From Onchocerca lupi (lineage: Eukaryota; Nematoda; Chromadorea; Rhabditida; Onchocercidae), in contig JAOVVO010000022.1 of NCBI GenBank assembly GCA_028564675.1, positions 186,001-250,000 on the forward strand: DNA of 64,000 bases, read 5' to 3'. Under the pieces are notes generated by a model that worked only from the letters and a program-made list of their open reading frames with translations, had not been told where the DNA came from and made no database searches. The position numbers and the translations under genes were made by a program. Shown one piece after another: positions 35,658 to 48,984 of the stretch (position 1 is the stretch's first letter; every line of letters begins with the position of its first letter).

Positions 35658-38600
35658 GTTAAACTGCGTGGAATCAAAAAAAAAAAAGATTTTTGATGGC
35701 GTCAACATGAAACTTAATATAAGAAGAAATAAACTGATGATAATATCAAAGATCATAAGGAGCAGTCTTAGTCATCTCAATCAGAAAATGATATAATGTA
35801 GAAATCTTTTTATTTTTGCTTTAACGGAAATTTTTGCAAAAAAAAGACCGGTTTTGAAAAGTTCCACTACACTATATTCAATTGAATAGCATAAAAAGTT
35901 ACTGGCCCAATTTTTAAAGTTTCCGCTAATTTTATTCGTAACCTTTCGTGGAAAAGAAACTCAGGCTCTTAAATAATCTCATACTGAGAATATCGATTGA
36001 CAAAGGATATATGTGCCATTTTTCGAATTTTTTCGATCTTAGAAGAGCTAAAATATTTGTTATATTCATTTATAAAATAGAAAGGGAAAACGAAAGTGTA
36101 AATACCTGATAAATGATGGCTTAACTGCATGATCTACTTTCGGATAATTTCCTGGAAAAGTTCAACTGATAACTGTTGTAAAACAAGAAAAACACGTAGT
36201 TGCAAAATGATGTAAATACATTATGAGGCTGCAGAGATGAATTTACAAATTAAGCTAAAATTATTCGTCAATAGTCATAACTTAATGAATTTGAACATTT
36301 GTTACTTTAAATTTAATTCCGATTAATCTAGAAATTGTAAAACTACCGACTTGAAATTTCTGAAATCATGATAGAACTCCTATGAATAGAAGAAAATTAA
36401 TAAATAATGAAGCAAACAAATTAGGAAAAATTAGAGGATAGATTCTACAGAATATTCTGAAGGTATGTATGGTTTAAATTCAGTTCAAATGAATGAGGAT
36501 CAATATATCGCGAAGAAATGCACACTGATATGTATCAAAATCTTCTAGTGATCACAGATCACGGTCATACATTCGATAAAGGACTATTATCAATAAAAAT
36601 ATTTTGGTTCCTATCTTTGAGATAAAAGACAGCTCTATTTTTCCATGCAAACCGTGTTTATGGGAACCAAAATCGACAAATCTCGATCAGATCGACAAAT
36701 TTTAATGATCAAATTAAATGAAAGGAGTGGAAGTCTAACGGACGAACAGAGCAGCAGCAGCTGAAACATGTCTTTGACAAATATGAGCATAACCGACGTA
36801 CTCCTTCCTGCTCATTTTCATCATAAATGAATGGTTCGTCTTCTTATGAATCTCCGATTCGATTATCACAACCCAGTTTTAAAATCAGTTTTATGGGAAA
36901 TTTATATTCTTCTTTCTTGGTAAGTAAAATACACCGAAATTGCAGTTGTAAATATGGAAGCTGTGTAAAAAATAATTATCTTGGCATCACTTTCATGAGT
37001 AACTTTCGAAAATTTCAGAGAAAATTATGCTCCAAAAGTAAGCAGGAAGAGATAGACTAAAGTACAGTGGGAATGAAACAAAATGCAAAAATAAAGTGCA
37101 GTTTTTTTTTCAAATAAACTACTTGCAATATCAAAACATAACTTTTTTATTGCAGTGTTTCTCGTAATGAATTGGATTTTAAATTAATAATATGCCGAAA
37201 TAAAGCTGTGTCGATCAGCTCAATAACTTTCCTACTCAACATTGTTCCGATTATAAAAAGAATGTGAATATGTAATAAGGAATATTTTGACACTTTTGTG
37301 TTAATCTTCAAGGTATGGATCAAAGTTCAATGATTTCTACATCCTTCGAATTTCGATCATAGTATTATTATGCGTGTAAGGAAGATTTACGATCTTTGTC
37401 TTCACTCTCTGCTCTTTTTGCTTGACATTAGGCCCACAAAACAGAACTTTGAGTATATTTGAAAGCAAAACAAGTTCCTTTTTGTATCCAAAAACTTTTT
37501 ATCTTAATGTCTCATTTCTCGAATTAAAAATACACTTTGATGGAAATTTCCTGTTTATGAAATTTTCCATAAATTCTTGACAAAAAAAAAAAAAAAAAAA
37601 AATCACGAAAAATCAAAATTTATTAGACCGAACGAATTTCCATGAATCGTGATGAAATCTTATGATTCAAGTCAAGCTGATGCTCAAAGAAATTGAAGGG
37701 AAGCAATTACAGAAGATAATAATCAAATGAATGATAAAAAAACATTTTTCGAAAAAACTTGCACATTCGTAGAGGGAGCAGAATTGACATAAATATGTCA
37801 AATCTGAAAATACAGTGATGATCGAATTGGCGATACTGCGAAGGTAAAGAGATGGAACTTTTCGCTTTATTTCGGAGATGTATTTTTGAATTATTTACAC
37901 ATACAAATAGAATGTACTGGAAATGCTGTGCCCTACAATGATCTTAAGAAATGAAAACAACTTTTTCTTTATGGATCGAACAATGAAAGTGTATTTTGGG
38001 GAATTTAAATTAAACATTGCTCTTCAATCATTTTATTATACTGCTAGTTAACTGTAGAAGTAATGTCAACCCAACGCATTTTACAAAATTTTCTTCCTAC
38101 CAGTCATAATATTGAAAGCATTATTCATTTCTGTCACAAATGATGTTCTCTTTAAATTAGTTCTCAGTTGCTTAGGACATGTTGAAACAGTGCCATCTAA
38201 TTTAAGTTTAATATTTGGCAGTTCAAAGTTTCCGCACTGATTATTCCATTTGTTATTTTTTTCAATCTTCTATTTTCACATGAAATTTAATTTTTAATCG
38301 CTGTATGATAAGGTGATTAAAATTAGTGTTGCCTTATAAGTTGTTGTGGAAGGTTTAAAATCTGATTAGAGCTGTGGAAGGAATAGATTTATATTAAATT
38401 CTTTATTCAGAATAGTAGTAATTGAATAATATGTAGTTAACAGTACAATAGAAATCAGGCGTTTAGTGAAGTAAATTGAGTGGTGTCGATTGGGTATTTG
38501 AAGGAGATTATTGGGAGCTTGGTCAGGAGCAAGCGTGGTTTTAGATCGTCTGGATCTCAGCGAACCAATTTGAAAGAATGAATGAAGAAAAAGTGGTTTT

Positions 38601-41600
38601 TTTTTTGGAATTAAGTGGGGTTTATTAAATGTTAAGAATTGGGAGTATTGGGATATAAGACAATTGATGTTGAAATAATTTTAAGAAAAAAAATTGTTAA
38701 CAAAGGAAAAAATGTTACGACAGTTTAATTGAATTGAAGAATAGTGACAGTTTTACAAGCACAAAAGATTAATGGCTTTGTTAGCTGCAAACGGAGACGC
38801 TTTGATGTGGTTGTAAATGAGCATGGACAAGGCACACAATGAGAGATAATTTTACAGATGATGAGTCATAAAAAAAGAATTTCACAAAAATTTTAATCAT
38901 TTGATTTTACAATTTTCCATAATAATTAGTTTTAGTAGGGAATCAATTTCGGTGTTCCCGACATAAGTGTCAATATATTAAATGACTTTTGTCGGTTCCT
39001 TATTTGTAAATAGAAGTTATCCGAAAATTTCCCTAAAAATATCAAATTGAGAATAGCAAGGAACTTTCCAATATAACAACCAATCAGCAATTAAGAAAAA
39101 AAAAAAAGGATCCTTTTAGGGAAGATTATTTCTGAGGATGCAGCTTAGTAAATGATTGGATAAGGAGAGAAATTCGTAAAATAAACATTTCGTAATAAGA
39201 AAAAAGAGAAATTCGTAAAAAAAAAATAAATTCGGTGCTGCTCCAACAATTCCTTCATCGTGCAGTAATTTGATCAATCGGAATTGTTTGTTGATCATAT
39301 TTCTGTAATTTCAAATATGTTCGCAATATTTAGTATATATTGCTTAATGCTCAAAAGATTCAAGTTCTACAAATATTTTAATTCAAATCAAAAATCCGGA
39401 AAAATTTTAAAACATTTATTGATTCCATAATTAAACTAAAAACAAACCTAAATTATTTTTGATATATTCTAGATTAACTGAAAGGAGCGGTACTGCTTTA
39501 TTAATTCTTTCATAGTTCACTATTTTCGGATCAAAGCTGAAATGCCGCTTTAGCTGTGCTTCTAACAATCATCAAAATCAACTTATGCTACTGAAAATTC
39601 ACTTCTAAGTAAGCATGCAACAATTCTGTGCCATCAAAGTAGTGAACTTTTCAAAAATTACGGATCTCTTAAGAAAAAGGAAAATGCTATGATTTTCAGT
39701 GATTAGCAAGTTTTTAAAATGAAATTTTCGACAAAATTAATCGAAAACAATTTTAATCGAAGAAAATTAAAAACTGCTAATTCTATATATCAATTGGAGA
39801 TAATAGTACGCATTGCCAAGTCATTCTTAATTATTCGAGAATAAATGAAAATTGAGTGAATAAAGTGGAAAGGCAAGCAAATTTATGATAATAGTAATTA
39901 ATGAAAAAAGTGAAATTGAAGAAAATACCAAATTTAGTCTGCCTCATTCTAGTATAATTTATGATGAACTTATGGAAGACTAGCGATTGTATTGACCGTT
40001 TATTACCATTTTGAAAATCGATAAAGAAGTTTTTCTTATCAGAAAAAACTGCTGCCAAATTCTTTCTCATCAAATATTTCTATTTTATTTTTTTCCTTTC
40101 ATACAATGTCAGTATCATAATGATTTTTTTGCGATGTTCCCAAGAACTGTGACAACATCTGAAATGATGTATTCACTTTCTAAAGTTACTGCACTTTGTT
40201 TATTCATTATATTTTGTTCCAGAATATAGTTTCTAAAATAAATTTTTTAAAAGTCTTAAAATCCAGTAAAAGAAGTAACACGGCTCAAGTTAAGATATTT
40301 GCTACCAAGTCTTTTCAAATGATGAAATATTTCTCCACCTTTAATGCTTCCGACATTAAATAATTACTGTCATTTTTTTAAGTGCAAGTTCTTCTGTTTT
40401 GTTATTTTTGCAGGTTTTGCTGTTTTGTTTTTAGGTGAGTATAGCTAGTTTATTCAATTCAAGTACGCGCAAATTTATTTCAAACATTCTTAGAATTCAA
40501 AGGAATATCGAAATTAAAATTAAATGCAAAATGGCACATCAAGAAATGATAGTTAAAACTAAGATAAACATGAGAGAGGACACACTCAATATTTGCCATC
40601 TGTTTACATTTCACTTGTAAAAAAAGCTAGTACTTGCTGCGGCTTCTTGCGAATACATGTAAAAACTGGCTGAAATAATTAGCAATTTTTAGTCAAATCA
40701 AGAAAGTCTGAAAATATCTCTCAAAATCAGTTCTTTCAACCGGATATTTTAAAAACTTGTAAATGGTGATATGTAAATTTCAAACAGTTACACTCCAAAA
40801 AAAAACATAAACGCAAAGTATGAATTCCTGGTATGAAGAAGTTAGATGAAATCGTTTTCAGTATACTATTATCAGTTTTTTTTTAATTTACTTTTTTCAC
40901 TTTTTTTAAATTTTCGCTTTTTTGTTAATTAAAGGCACTTGCCGAAAAGGAACTATAAAGAAACACATCGGAAAAAGGATTTTTTTTTTTTTAATTATTT
41001 ATCGCTGCTATTCTTACAATCAATTTGGATTCAAATTCAAATTTATCAAAAATATAATAGGAAGGAAAAAATTTTCATAATATATTTTGCTTTTTTTTTT
41101 TAAAATACTGTGTTTAAGGAATTGAAACTCATAACTAAAAAAAAATTTATTGCGGTTTTCACTGAAAAAAATTTTTGATTTATTGCAAAAAAAAAAAAAA
41201 TTAAAATAGACTAATAATATCAAAGAATGTATGGACGAACTGGCAACTTGTTATTTTTCATTTCTTCTTAAACGAATTTCTTAGTTGTGATGTTTTGCTC
41301 TTCCCATTGATCAATCACTGTACTTTACATGAATATTAGAATTTTTTATATCTTTTGACCATTGCTGTAAGATTATCATCAAGTTTTTATCAGTTTAGCC
41401 AATGAAACAATAATTGCTCTAATTAAGACATAAAGCAATTTCTTAATTAGTAATTGCAACTTAAAATGAATAAAAAGCAGTGTCAGGAGTCATTTTATTC
41501 TCCGACAGCTTGTATAGACTGGAAGTTCAATTTAAATCGACCAATTTCATTCATAACTTTTTAATAATACTGAACGATTTATTAAGATTGAACTGAAACT

Positions 41601-42889
41601 AACCTCATTTCCTGAATATGAAATGAATCATTTTAATAAAACAGTCATTCTTGCTAGTTACAATGTAAATTAAAAAAAGAAATGGTATAAATTAACGAGA
41701 ACTTGAAAATTAATTGGTCTTGATTCGAACATGAAATAGAAAAATCGTGAAACGAATTCATGTGCAGCGTTGCAAATTTTGCATATATTATAAACGCTGT
41801 GCTATTTGAAGTTGTAAAATCATCACAAACTTGGATCAAATGTTATTTCAAAGAGTACAATATTTCGAGTATAATATTGCATTGAACTAATCAATTTGTT
41901 TTATAATATAAGATAATGACTTGAAGCTAATTGATAGCTTTTCTTTTATTACACTAATTGTGAGAATATATTTCTGTTAATTTACATTCATAGTACTGTT
42001 ACTTTTCTATAATTTCAATAATCCAAAAAAGTTTTGCTATGATCCCGATTTAGTTCTTTCTATAATTCCAAATCAAAAAAAAAGATTAGAAAAAATTCCA
42101 TCTTTAATCAATATATGCAGAGAGTTTAAGAACCTTGGAATGTACGCGATAACATATTGAAATGTTGAATAAAATTGCGACGCATTTTTCGAAGATTATA
42201 ACTGATATCGATTTCATCAATTTTTTATCATCATTAATGTTTTATTTGGTATTAACCGCCAACATTATTAGCAATAGTTTGGGTCATTACAACAAATTAA
42301 ACAAGTATTGAATAATTTCTTTGTTAACAGCGACATCGATTCGGAAACAAACATTTTCCTCCAGAAATTTGTCTGAATCGATCATTGTTATGATATACTA
42401 AATAATGAAATCAGTAGCCTTACCACACCATCAAATTCCGTTTTATTGGAATAGTGAAGAAATTTCGAGATTTGATTTTCAGTGATAATACACAAAAATG
42501 ATATCCATTAATTAATTAATTAATTTTTTTTTAAACTGATTCATTTCAAAAAGTGATTGTTAATACTTGCATGTCGACATAATTCAATGAAATACTATGA
42601 TCATAATCAGATTCATAAGTTTTTCGAATTCTAGTATTTAAAAATGGTATTTTTGAACTCTGTAAATGTTATGAGCAATAAAAATGAAAGAAAAGGTTAA
42701 TAAAATATTCTGAATTGCAATTAGGAGTTTTCATATTTTTTAAAATATTGAAATGATAAAAGAAGAGGGAAGGAAAGGAGTAACTTTCAGAGAAACAAAG
42801 TATTTTCTAGAATATAGATATGAAAAAATAATCAAAGATCATTGTATTTTAGAAAATATCTTGGTATAACCAACCTTTTGATTTTTATG

Positions 42890-43215
42890 CTATGGTTAAC
42901 ATATTGTAAATTATGTTGTGCCATGGTGATAAGGATTAAACAAACTTCCTTTGTGCTGTGTTAATGTTGTAAATTATGCTGTAGTTGACAAGTAGAAAAC
43001 ACGATTTCTTTCTGCAAAGTTAATATGCTGTAAATTAACTCTCTTTGCGCTACAAGTCAACATGTTGTAAATTGCGCTAAAACTCATATAGTAAACAACT
43101 TTACTACAAAAAAGGGTTGTTATCTGTAAAGGTGATTCAATTCTTTGCTCTGATAAGTATTCGACTAGCGGCGCTTCCCAAACTTCTCAAACTCTATCAT
43201 TTCCCAATACCAATA
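42890..43215 (+). repeat. Interspersed repeat family, copy B
   Basis: This is the plus-strand partner of the minus-strand copy at 9895-10165. Its left half holds four diverged units of the form GTTAACATATTGTAAATTA, at about 42896, 42960, 43019 and 43065, so the element contains an eroded internal tandem array. Its right half carries the TTCTTTGCTCT and GACTAGCGGCGC blocks shared with copy A. No coding capacity. Confidence 0.7.
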
Positions 43216-45007
43216 ACAAGATAACTTCCTTATTATCAAAAAGAAGTTTAAATTATCGATTGTATTATCGATATTCATCAATTTATTTGTGATGTAGTTG
43301 CTGCGAATAAAATTCATCATAACAAAGACTTCATTACATAACTAATTCATCTGTACCAAGTTTCAATCCTCAACAAAAAATCTTTCACTAATTTCTGTCA
43401 CGATAGCAGTTTGGGCTAAACTTATTTTGAAGCAGATATGAAAAGCGAGCGTAATAAAAAAAAGCTAAGTTTTAGCATTCTACTAATAATTGCTGGGTTG
43501 TCCATTCAGGTCTTTAATTTGAGTGGAAGGCAAAAAAAATTATTCATAATCTCTCTTTGATCTATTAGCTAATCAGAAATCAGTGCATTTTTTAAATTTG
43601 CCACGACTAATTTGCAAATTTTTTATATTGAAAAATGACTGATATGTAAAATAAACAAATTTGTCGCAAACATCATACTGTATCGATGATCAAAGTACAT
43701 AGTGCAAATTTTGTTAGCACCCTGCAAAATTAAGGTGGAAACAAATTCTATAAAAGACTCATCAAATTTCTTAAGAATTTGCTGAATTTATTGAACGACT
43801 TCATTGATACCATCATCATATTTTTTCGATTGATTTCTGGGGTTCATCTGTTTTTTTATAGTTATTCGGTTTGATATGCTCGGTCAAAACGATCTCAAAA
43901 TCTAACACATAATTATTATTTCCGCTCCATACTTGTATTTTATATAATTTTTTGTTAAAGTATTTTGTTATCGTAATTTAGCTCTTCTCTTAGCAAGTTT
44001 AATAAAGTTGAATATAATTTCTTAATTTGTCATATTATTTCTTCAGTAATTATTCGTCATCCTTTTCAAATAGTACATTGTCATGAATATTTCTCTGTTT
44101 GAAAAATGATGTGAACGATATTCATCAAACGGATTAAAATTAAATGATATTCTTTCAAAACAAAATTTTTTAAGACTGTTTTCCTGGCTTACCATTATTG
44201 TCATGAGCAATTCAATAATTTTATTTTGAAAATGAAACTACTGAATTTCTTACCAGCACGTTTCGTATTGATTCTCAAATTGAATTTCATAAATTATTGC
44301 GAATAATCAAAGGTTGAAAACAAATTTCGATTTTATTAAAAACTTTTCGATTAGTAGAAAAAAGGAAGCAATTTAGTGAATGACTAAAGAGTTTATAAAT
44401 GCGCAAGATTCATAGATATTCCTAAATGTCGACAATTTCTGAACTAAATTTCATTGCAGTACACCATGCATTTATTATTTTGTATTTCATGTTGCTTGTT
44501 TTTTGTATTGTTTTGATAAAAACAAAAATTGTTACTATTTACTTTTGAATAGCAAAAGTTGTTTCCATCAAGTCTGAATCACAAAAATTGTTTTTTTTGA
44601 ATATGAACAATAAAAATTATTTTATTGGGAATGAATACATTGTCCAATTTATTTTTTATCTGAATAAAAATCAAGAAACAAAAATTATTTTTATTGGATT
44701 GGACACTTTCAGTTAGTTATTTGAAATTATCTTAATAAGGTGAAAGAGGTTCATCGTAGACTTAGTTTAAGAAATGAATTTCTGTTCTTATTAAAAAAAA
44801 AAATGCTTTTTTTAACTATCTTTTTTCCTAACAACATCAGGGAAAACTTTAAAAAAATTTATTCTCCTCTCTTTTATTTATCTCTCTTTATCACTCTCGA
44901 TATTTATTATACAATTCTTTCGATTGAAAATGCTTTAATAATAAAAGAAAGATAGCCCTTGGAGACTTCTGCTACTTCAGATTTAATTCGATTGTCTCAA
45001 CAGTACT

Positions 45008-45962
45008 AATAATTTAAAAACCCTTTTGTTTTTCTCGATGCATAACATATAATCCATGAAAGAGTTGATAGGAAAGAGTAAACTTTTCAAACGAAAGACG
45101 TTTGAAAATGCCTTTCTGACTATGAAGCATCAGTTACGTCCCACCAAAAAACACTAAAATTATCCAAAGAGTGCTTCTAAGAAGTATGTAACTAAACTGC
45201 TTCAATGTGTATATATATTTGCTATCTTTTCTTCATATTTCCCATTCCTCTCCAATACAAACTTCTAACCTTACCTAGATTGATAAATACAATACAAATA
45301 ACGGCATAGTAAGTTTTACAGCAAATTACATAAAGACTTTTTTCTAGTTTGAAATTTCAAACTTATTCTTGTATTGCGATCTCTTTGATGAGATTTTTCA
45401 ATAGAAGAGCATTTTAGGTTGCCTTAAGAAACAATCTGTGTTTTATTTAAAATATTAAAAATAGATAAAATGAAAGATGAAGGATTTAATAATGTAAAAA
45501 TTATTCGCATTCACTATTTCAGATTTCTAATAGAAAACGCATTCCAATAATAGAATATATCTGATGTTAATCATGCAAAAAAACGTTAAATTACTTGAGA
45601 CTTCTGATTTGTTTTTTTTTTTTTCTGGAATTAGTTCAGAAACAAATAATCGAAAAATTGAAAAATCAAGAGGTAACAGTTTCATTTGAAGAATCTTTAT
45701 TGAAAAAGAATGAGAAATGCGCAAACAAGCAAGAAATGACCATTTTTTGAAAAAAACATTAAGAATGACATCACAGCAGCTACATCCCACAATAAATTTA
45801 GAAATAGCAGTTATATTATGCAGTTTAAGATTGATTTTATGAAGTTTCGAATAAACTGTTTTTGAAAAAGTATTGGGAAATCGGTGCCGTAAGTTTGAAA
45901 CAAAGCATGAAAAGTCAGAAGATGACATTTATCTTAATGTCAAATCCGTGTGACCTATTTTA
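45008..45962 (-). repeat. Inverted repeat 1, left arm
   Basis: The reverse complement of this segment aligns throughout with 53952-54875. Examples: AGCAAATATATA versus AGCAAATATACA, TTTTTTGGTGGGA in both, and TTCTTGCTTGTTTGCGC in both. The 133-codon open frame at 45527-45928 (minus) matches the frame at 54076-54258 (plus) and is part of the repeat. Confidence 0.8.
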
Positions 45963-46913
45963 CGCTTTTCTTACGAAATTTCAATGAAGAAATCACCTGA
46001 TGCTACTGCACATATCCTATTCTTCTTCAAAGAAAAAGTTCACGTAGCTTTTTTTTCTAAAAACTCATGTAGCTTTTTCACGCAATTAGAAAGTGCTAAT
46101 CCATATTACTCTGAAATTCGAAAACTAAAATAATCTTATAATTCATTATCGATTTTTTAAATGAAATTGAATAAATTCACCGAGTTAATTATTATCTGAA
46201 ACTTAATTTGTGCATATCATACTGTATTGTGGAGGAATTTTTTTGTTTATTTGAAAATAGTAAGTCCTCTTTTGCCGTGTGTTAAATAGTTTGGATAAGT
46301 TTTTTGATTGACAGAGGATTTATGATCAGTGGACATTACAGACCGATTTTCAGATAACACTCTACTCGTCAATCTCACAAATTGAATAAAACGAATCTTT
46401 AGCATATGATTCCCTTAAAGAAATCTCAATAGTCGTATCAAATCGGTAAAAGAAGTGGTAAGTTACAGAAACAGTGCTAAAATAATCTATATCAATAAAA
46501 ATGTAAATCTTAGTTATTCTTGTTCCTCAAATAACTTTGCAAATTCTTCACCGATTGCTTTCAAATTTTGACTGCATTCGAACAGGCGCGTGTTTTTTTA
46601 TACCCATATTTATTTATTTATTTTTTTAATCTATCACAATTGGTCATATAAAATAACGAAAATACCCAAGTAATTCGTGTAGTGGGATTTTAATATTCTC
46701 ATGCAAATGAGTCATCTACATATGGTATTATCACATCTTTCCCACAATTTCCGACTTCCTTTTGGGTCTTATGGGTACCGTATGAAATGCTAAGATATCA
46801 GTTGTCAGGAATGTTACAAGGTATGATGATCGTGAGAATTTCGATCTTATTCTTAGTCCTCATGACTCATGACTAGTGTGTGAATTACCATCTATTATCA
46901 AACAAAAAATGAT

Positions 46914-47325
46914 CCATATATAAAAAGACAGTTTTCGCAGAAGCAACATTAAAGGAATCAGCGCGAACATTTCATCTATTTTGCGGTATACAATTCGCAG
47001 TCCTTTCAAATTAGGTCCTAATGCTCGGCGTTTCCAACCAAATCAATCCTTTCAACATCAATATCAATGGCAAATCAATTCCAATCCAACAACAGAGCGA
47101 TTCAACCTTAGGACAAGCGACAATTCAGAAGACCATAGTTAGTATCTTTTATATTTACCGCATATTATTCATTTACTGTTTACAATTTTACTGTACGAAT
47201 GTGTATAATATCGAATGAAGTCTAGTGCTGACCTTTCAAAGTCACAATAGCAAGAAGCAATTTCCGATCCAATCAATCTACAATCCAAGTTACAAATCGA
47301 TCAGAATTTTTTTCCCAACAGTTGT
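46914..47325 (+). repeat. LTR- or promoter-like repeat, copy 1
   Basis: A TATATAAAA box (46914-46926) is followed by AGCGACAATTCAGAAGACCA (about 47116) and TTACAAATCGATCAG then TTTTTTTCCC (47290-47318). The same three landmarks recur in the same order in copy 2 at 48420-48940. Both copies resemble a retroelement LTR or transposon promoter with a short following intron. The element class is not determined. Confidence 0.5.
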
Positions 47326-47590
47326 TGAATGAGTAATGGCTTCACCAATTGAGAAGACGACGACTATTACTGTTACTGATGCGTATCGCGGATAAAGAAT
47401 GCTAGCATGTGGCAGAGAAAGAGCTGGGTTGATTGCAGGACTGATGAGGACGGAGAGTGCATGCATCATTGTAGTGCTTTTTTATTTATTTGTTGCTTTG
47501 TGAGGAATGTAGTTGCGTCGCAGAAATATCGAAGAAATATTCATCGTCGGAGAAACGATCAATTAAAAAAACTAGCTGAAACTCATTAAT

Positions 47591-47763
47591 AATGCCCTGC
47601 AATATCCAACCATTTTTTGGGATGATGCCAATGAATATTAAGATGATAAATCCAATCAGTGACGAAATGCCCTGTAATGCCCTGCAATGCCCTATAATAT
47701 CCAACCATTTTTTGGGATGATGCCAATGAATGTTAAGATGATAAATCCAGACAATGGCGAAAA
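47591..47763 (+). repeat. Tandem duplication, 95-bp period, in the Helitron 5' portion
   Basis: The unit begins AATGCCCTGCAATATCCAAC at 47591 and again, nearly identical, at 47686. Between them AATGCCCTG-type nonamers recur three times, which probably seeded the duplication. Confidence 0.85.
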
Positions 47764-48330
47764 AATAAATAAGAAATGCAGCACAGTGAGCTATCGCTCA
47801 TATTTATCAATAATTCAAGAGAATGAAGACAATCACATTTTGAAATACCGTAAATTGTTTCACCAATGTATCGTATACAAAAATCGAACCAGAAAATTTG
47901 ATATTCATCATTTGAATCAGACCAAACTTCGCTCTGAAAAATATATTCATTTGAGAGATGCAATTGTAAATAATGATAATACGCCTAACATTGGTAAACT
48001 AAGAGTTTTGCTATCTTCATATACATGCAGTCTACGACATATGCATGAAAATACTCCAGATGTAATTGCATATGTTCGTCATTACAGGCATCCAGACTTA
48101 TTCATTACATTTACATGTAATCCAACTTGGGATGATATACAAAATTTCTTACTTCCTGGGCAATCGCCGATGGAAAGCGTGTGTTTTCAAACAGAAGCTT
48201 AAATCGTTAATGAATTTCTATGGTAAAACATGAAATATTTGGGTTTTATGCGCTGTTGGATGTACGCAGTGGAATGACAAAAGAGAGGATTGCTACACAC
48301 ATATATATTGATCTGGCTCTGTCGGAAAAT
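47687..48330 (+). pseudogene. Helitron RepHel N-terminal fragment
   Basis: The open frame 47687-48202 encodes the Helitron-like N-terminal domain with landmarks LRSEKYIHLRDAIV, GKLRVLLSSYT and PDLFITFTCNPTWDDIQ. A frameshift and stop follow, and the match continues in another frame as MKYLGF...CWMYAVEWQKR (48210-48275). The HUH motif, PHAHI in intact elements, is degraded to a single remaining His (CYTHI), so the nickase cannot be functional. Confidence 0.85.
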
Positions 48331-48419
48331 TCCGAAAGATGGTTTAGTTTTCCAAGTTCGAGGTCAAGAAGCGCGACGATAATTTCAAATGAATCACCAA
48401 AACGATTAACATTTTAGCA

Positions 48420-48940
48420 CCAAAATGAGAAACATATTTATTAACAAAGGATAAACATGTCTCCCGCCAAAACAACAGACATGTTTGCCGCCAAAAGCTC
48501 CAATTAATCTGTAAACAAAGCGAGATCGACCAATCAGGAGGCCACAAATTGGCGACAGAAAAGAAAGGGAAGCCTCTATGAAAGGATATATAAGGTTCGG
48601 ATATTGAAGAAGAGTACTTTTCTTTTATAAATTTTCTCGAACAGTTTACGGTAGTAGTTTTTCCACAAATTCTCTATAACAATTCGATTAAGTTCAACAG
48701 TTCCACAGCGACGCAATAAACTTTTCAACAACAGCATTCGATAATTCCGGTCGACACGAGCGACAATTCAGCTGAAGACCACTGTTAGTATTCTCTTTAT
48801 TGTTTAGTATTGTAAAGTGCGATATTATTTCTAATAGCGTACAAATCCAATAAAAGCTATCGTTGATCTAGTGGAGTCTCCGCATCAAGAAGATCTCCAG
48901 TCCAAATTACAAATGAATCAGATTTTTTTCCCCAGCAAGC
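48420..48940 (+). repeat. LTR- or promoter-like repeat, copy 2, inserted in the Helitron
   Basis: It separates the Helitron Rep fragment from the continuing Helitron sequence at about 48970. It has two short direct repeats (CATGTCTCCCGCCAAAA at about 48457, CATGTTTGCCGCCAAAA at about 48480), a TATATAAGG box at 48588, a candidate AATAAA at 48850 and the two blocks shared with copy 1 (48757-48780 and 48896-48936). A solo LTR is one reading, but neither ends nor a target duplication are certain. Confidence 0.5.
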
Positions 48941-48984
48941 TCTTTAACAAATCTCTTCAAACGAAATTGGCGATGTAATAATAT

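Larger units (their letters stand above)
34902..46900. other. Gene-poor DNA
   Basis: Twelve kilobases of AT-rich DNA with no supported gene. Contents noted: a 21-bp tandem duplication at 35616; a candidate exon at 36827-36919 (plus) ending in a strong GTAAGT donor; a slightly GC-richer island at about 38450-38830; the interspersed repeat at 42890-43215; and the left arm of a large inverted repeat at 45008-45962. Long A or T tracts occur near 37583, 40980 and 41190. Confidence 0.5.

Noticed and set aside
47687..48202. 171-codon open frame as a live gene
   Set aside because: It is a fragment of a broken Helitron RepHel protein, with frameshifts immediately downstream.
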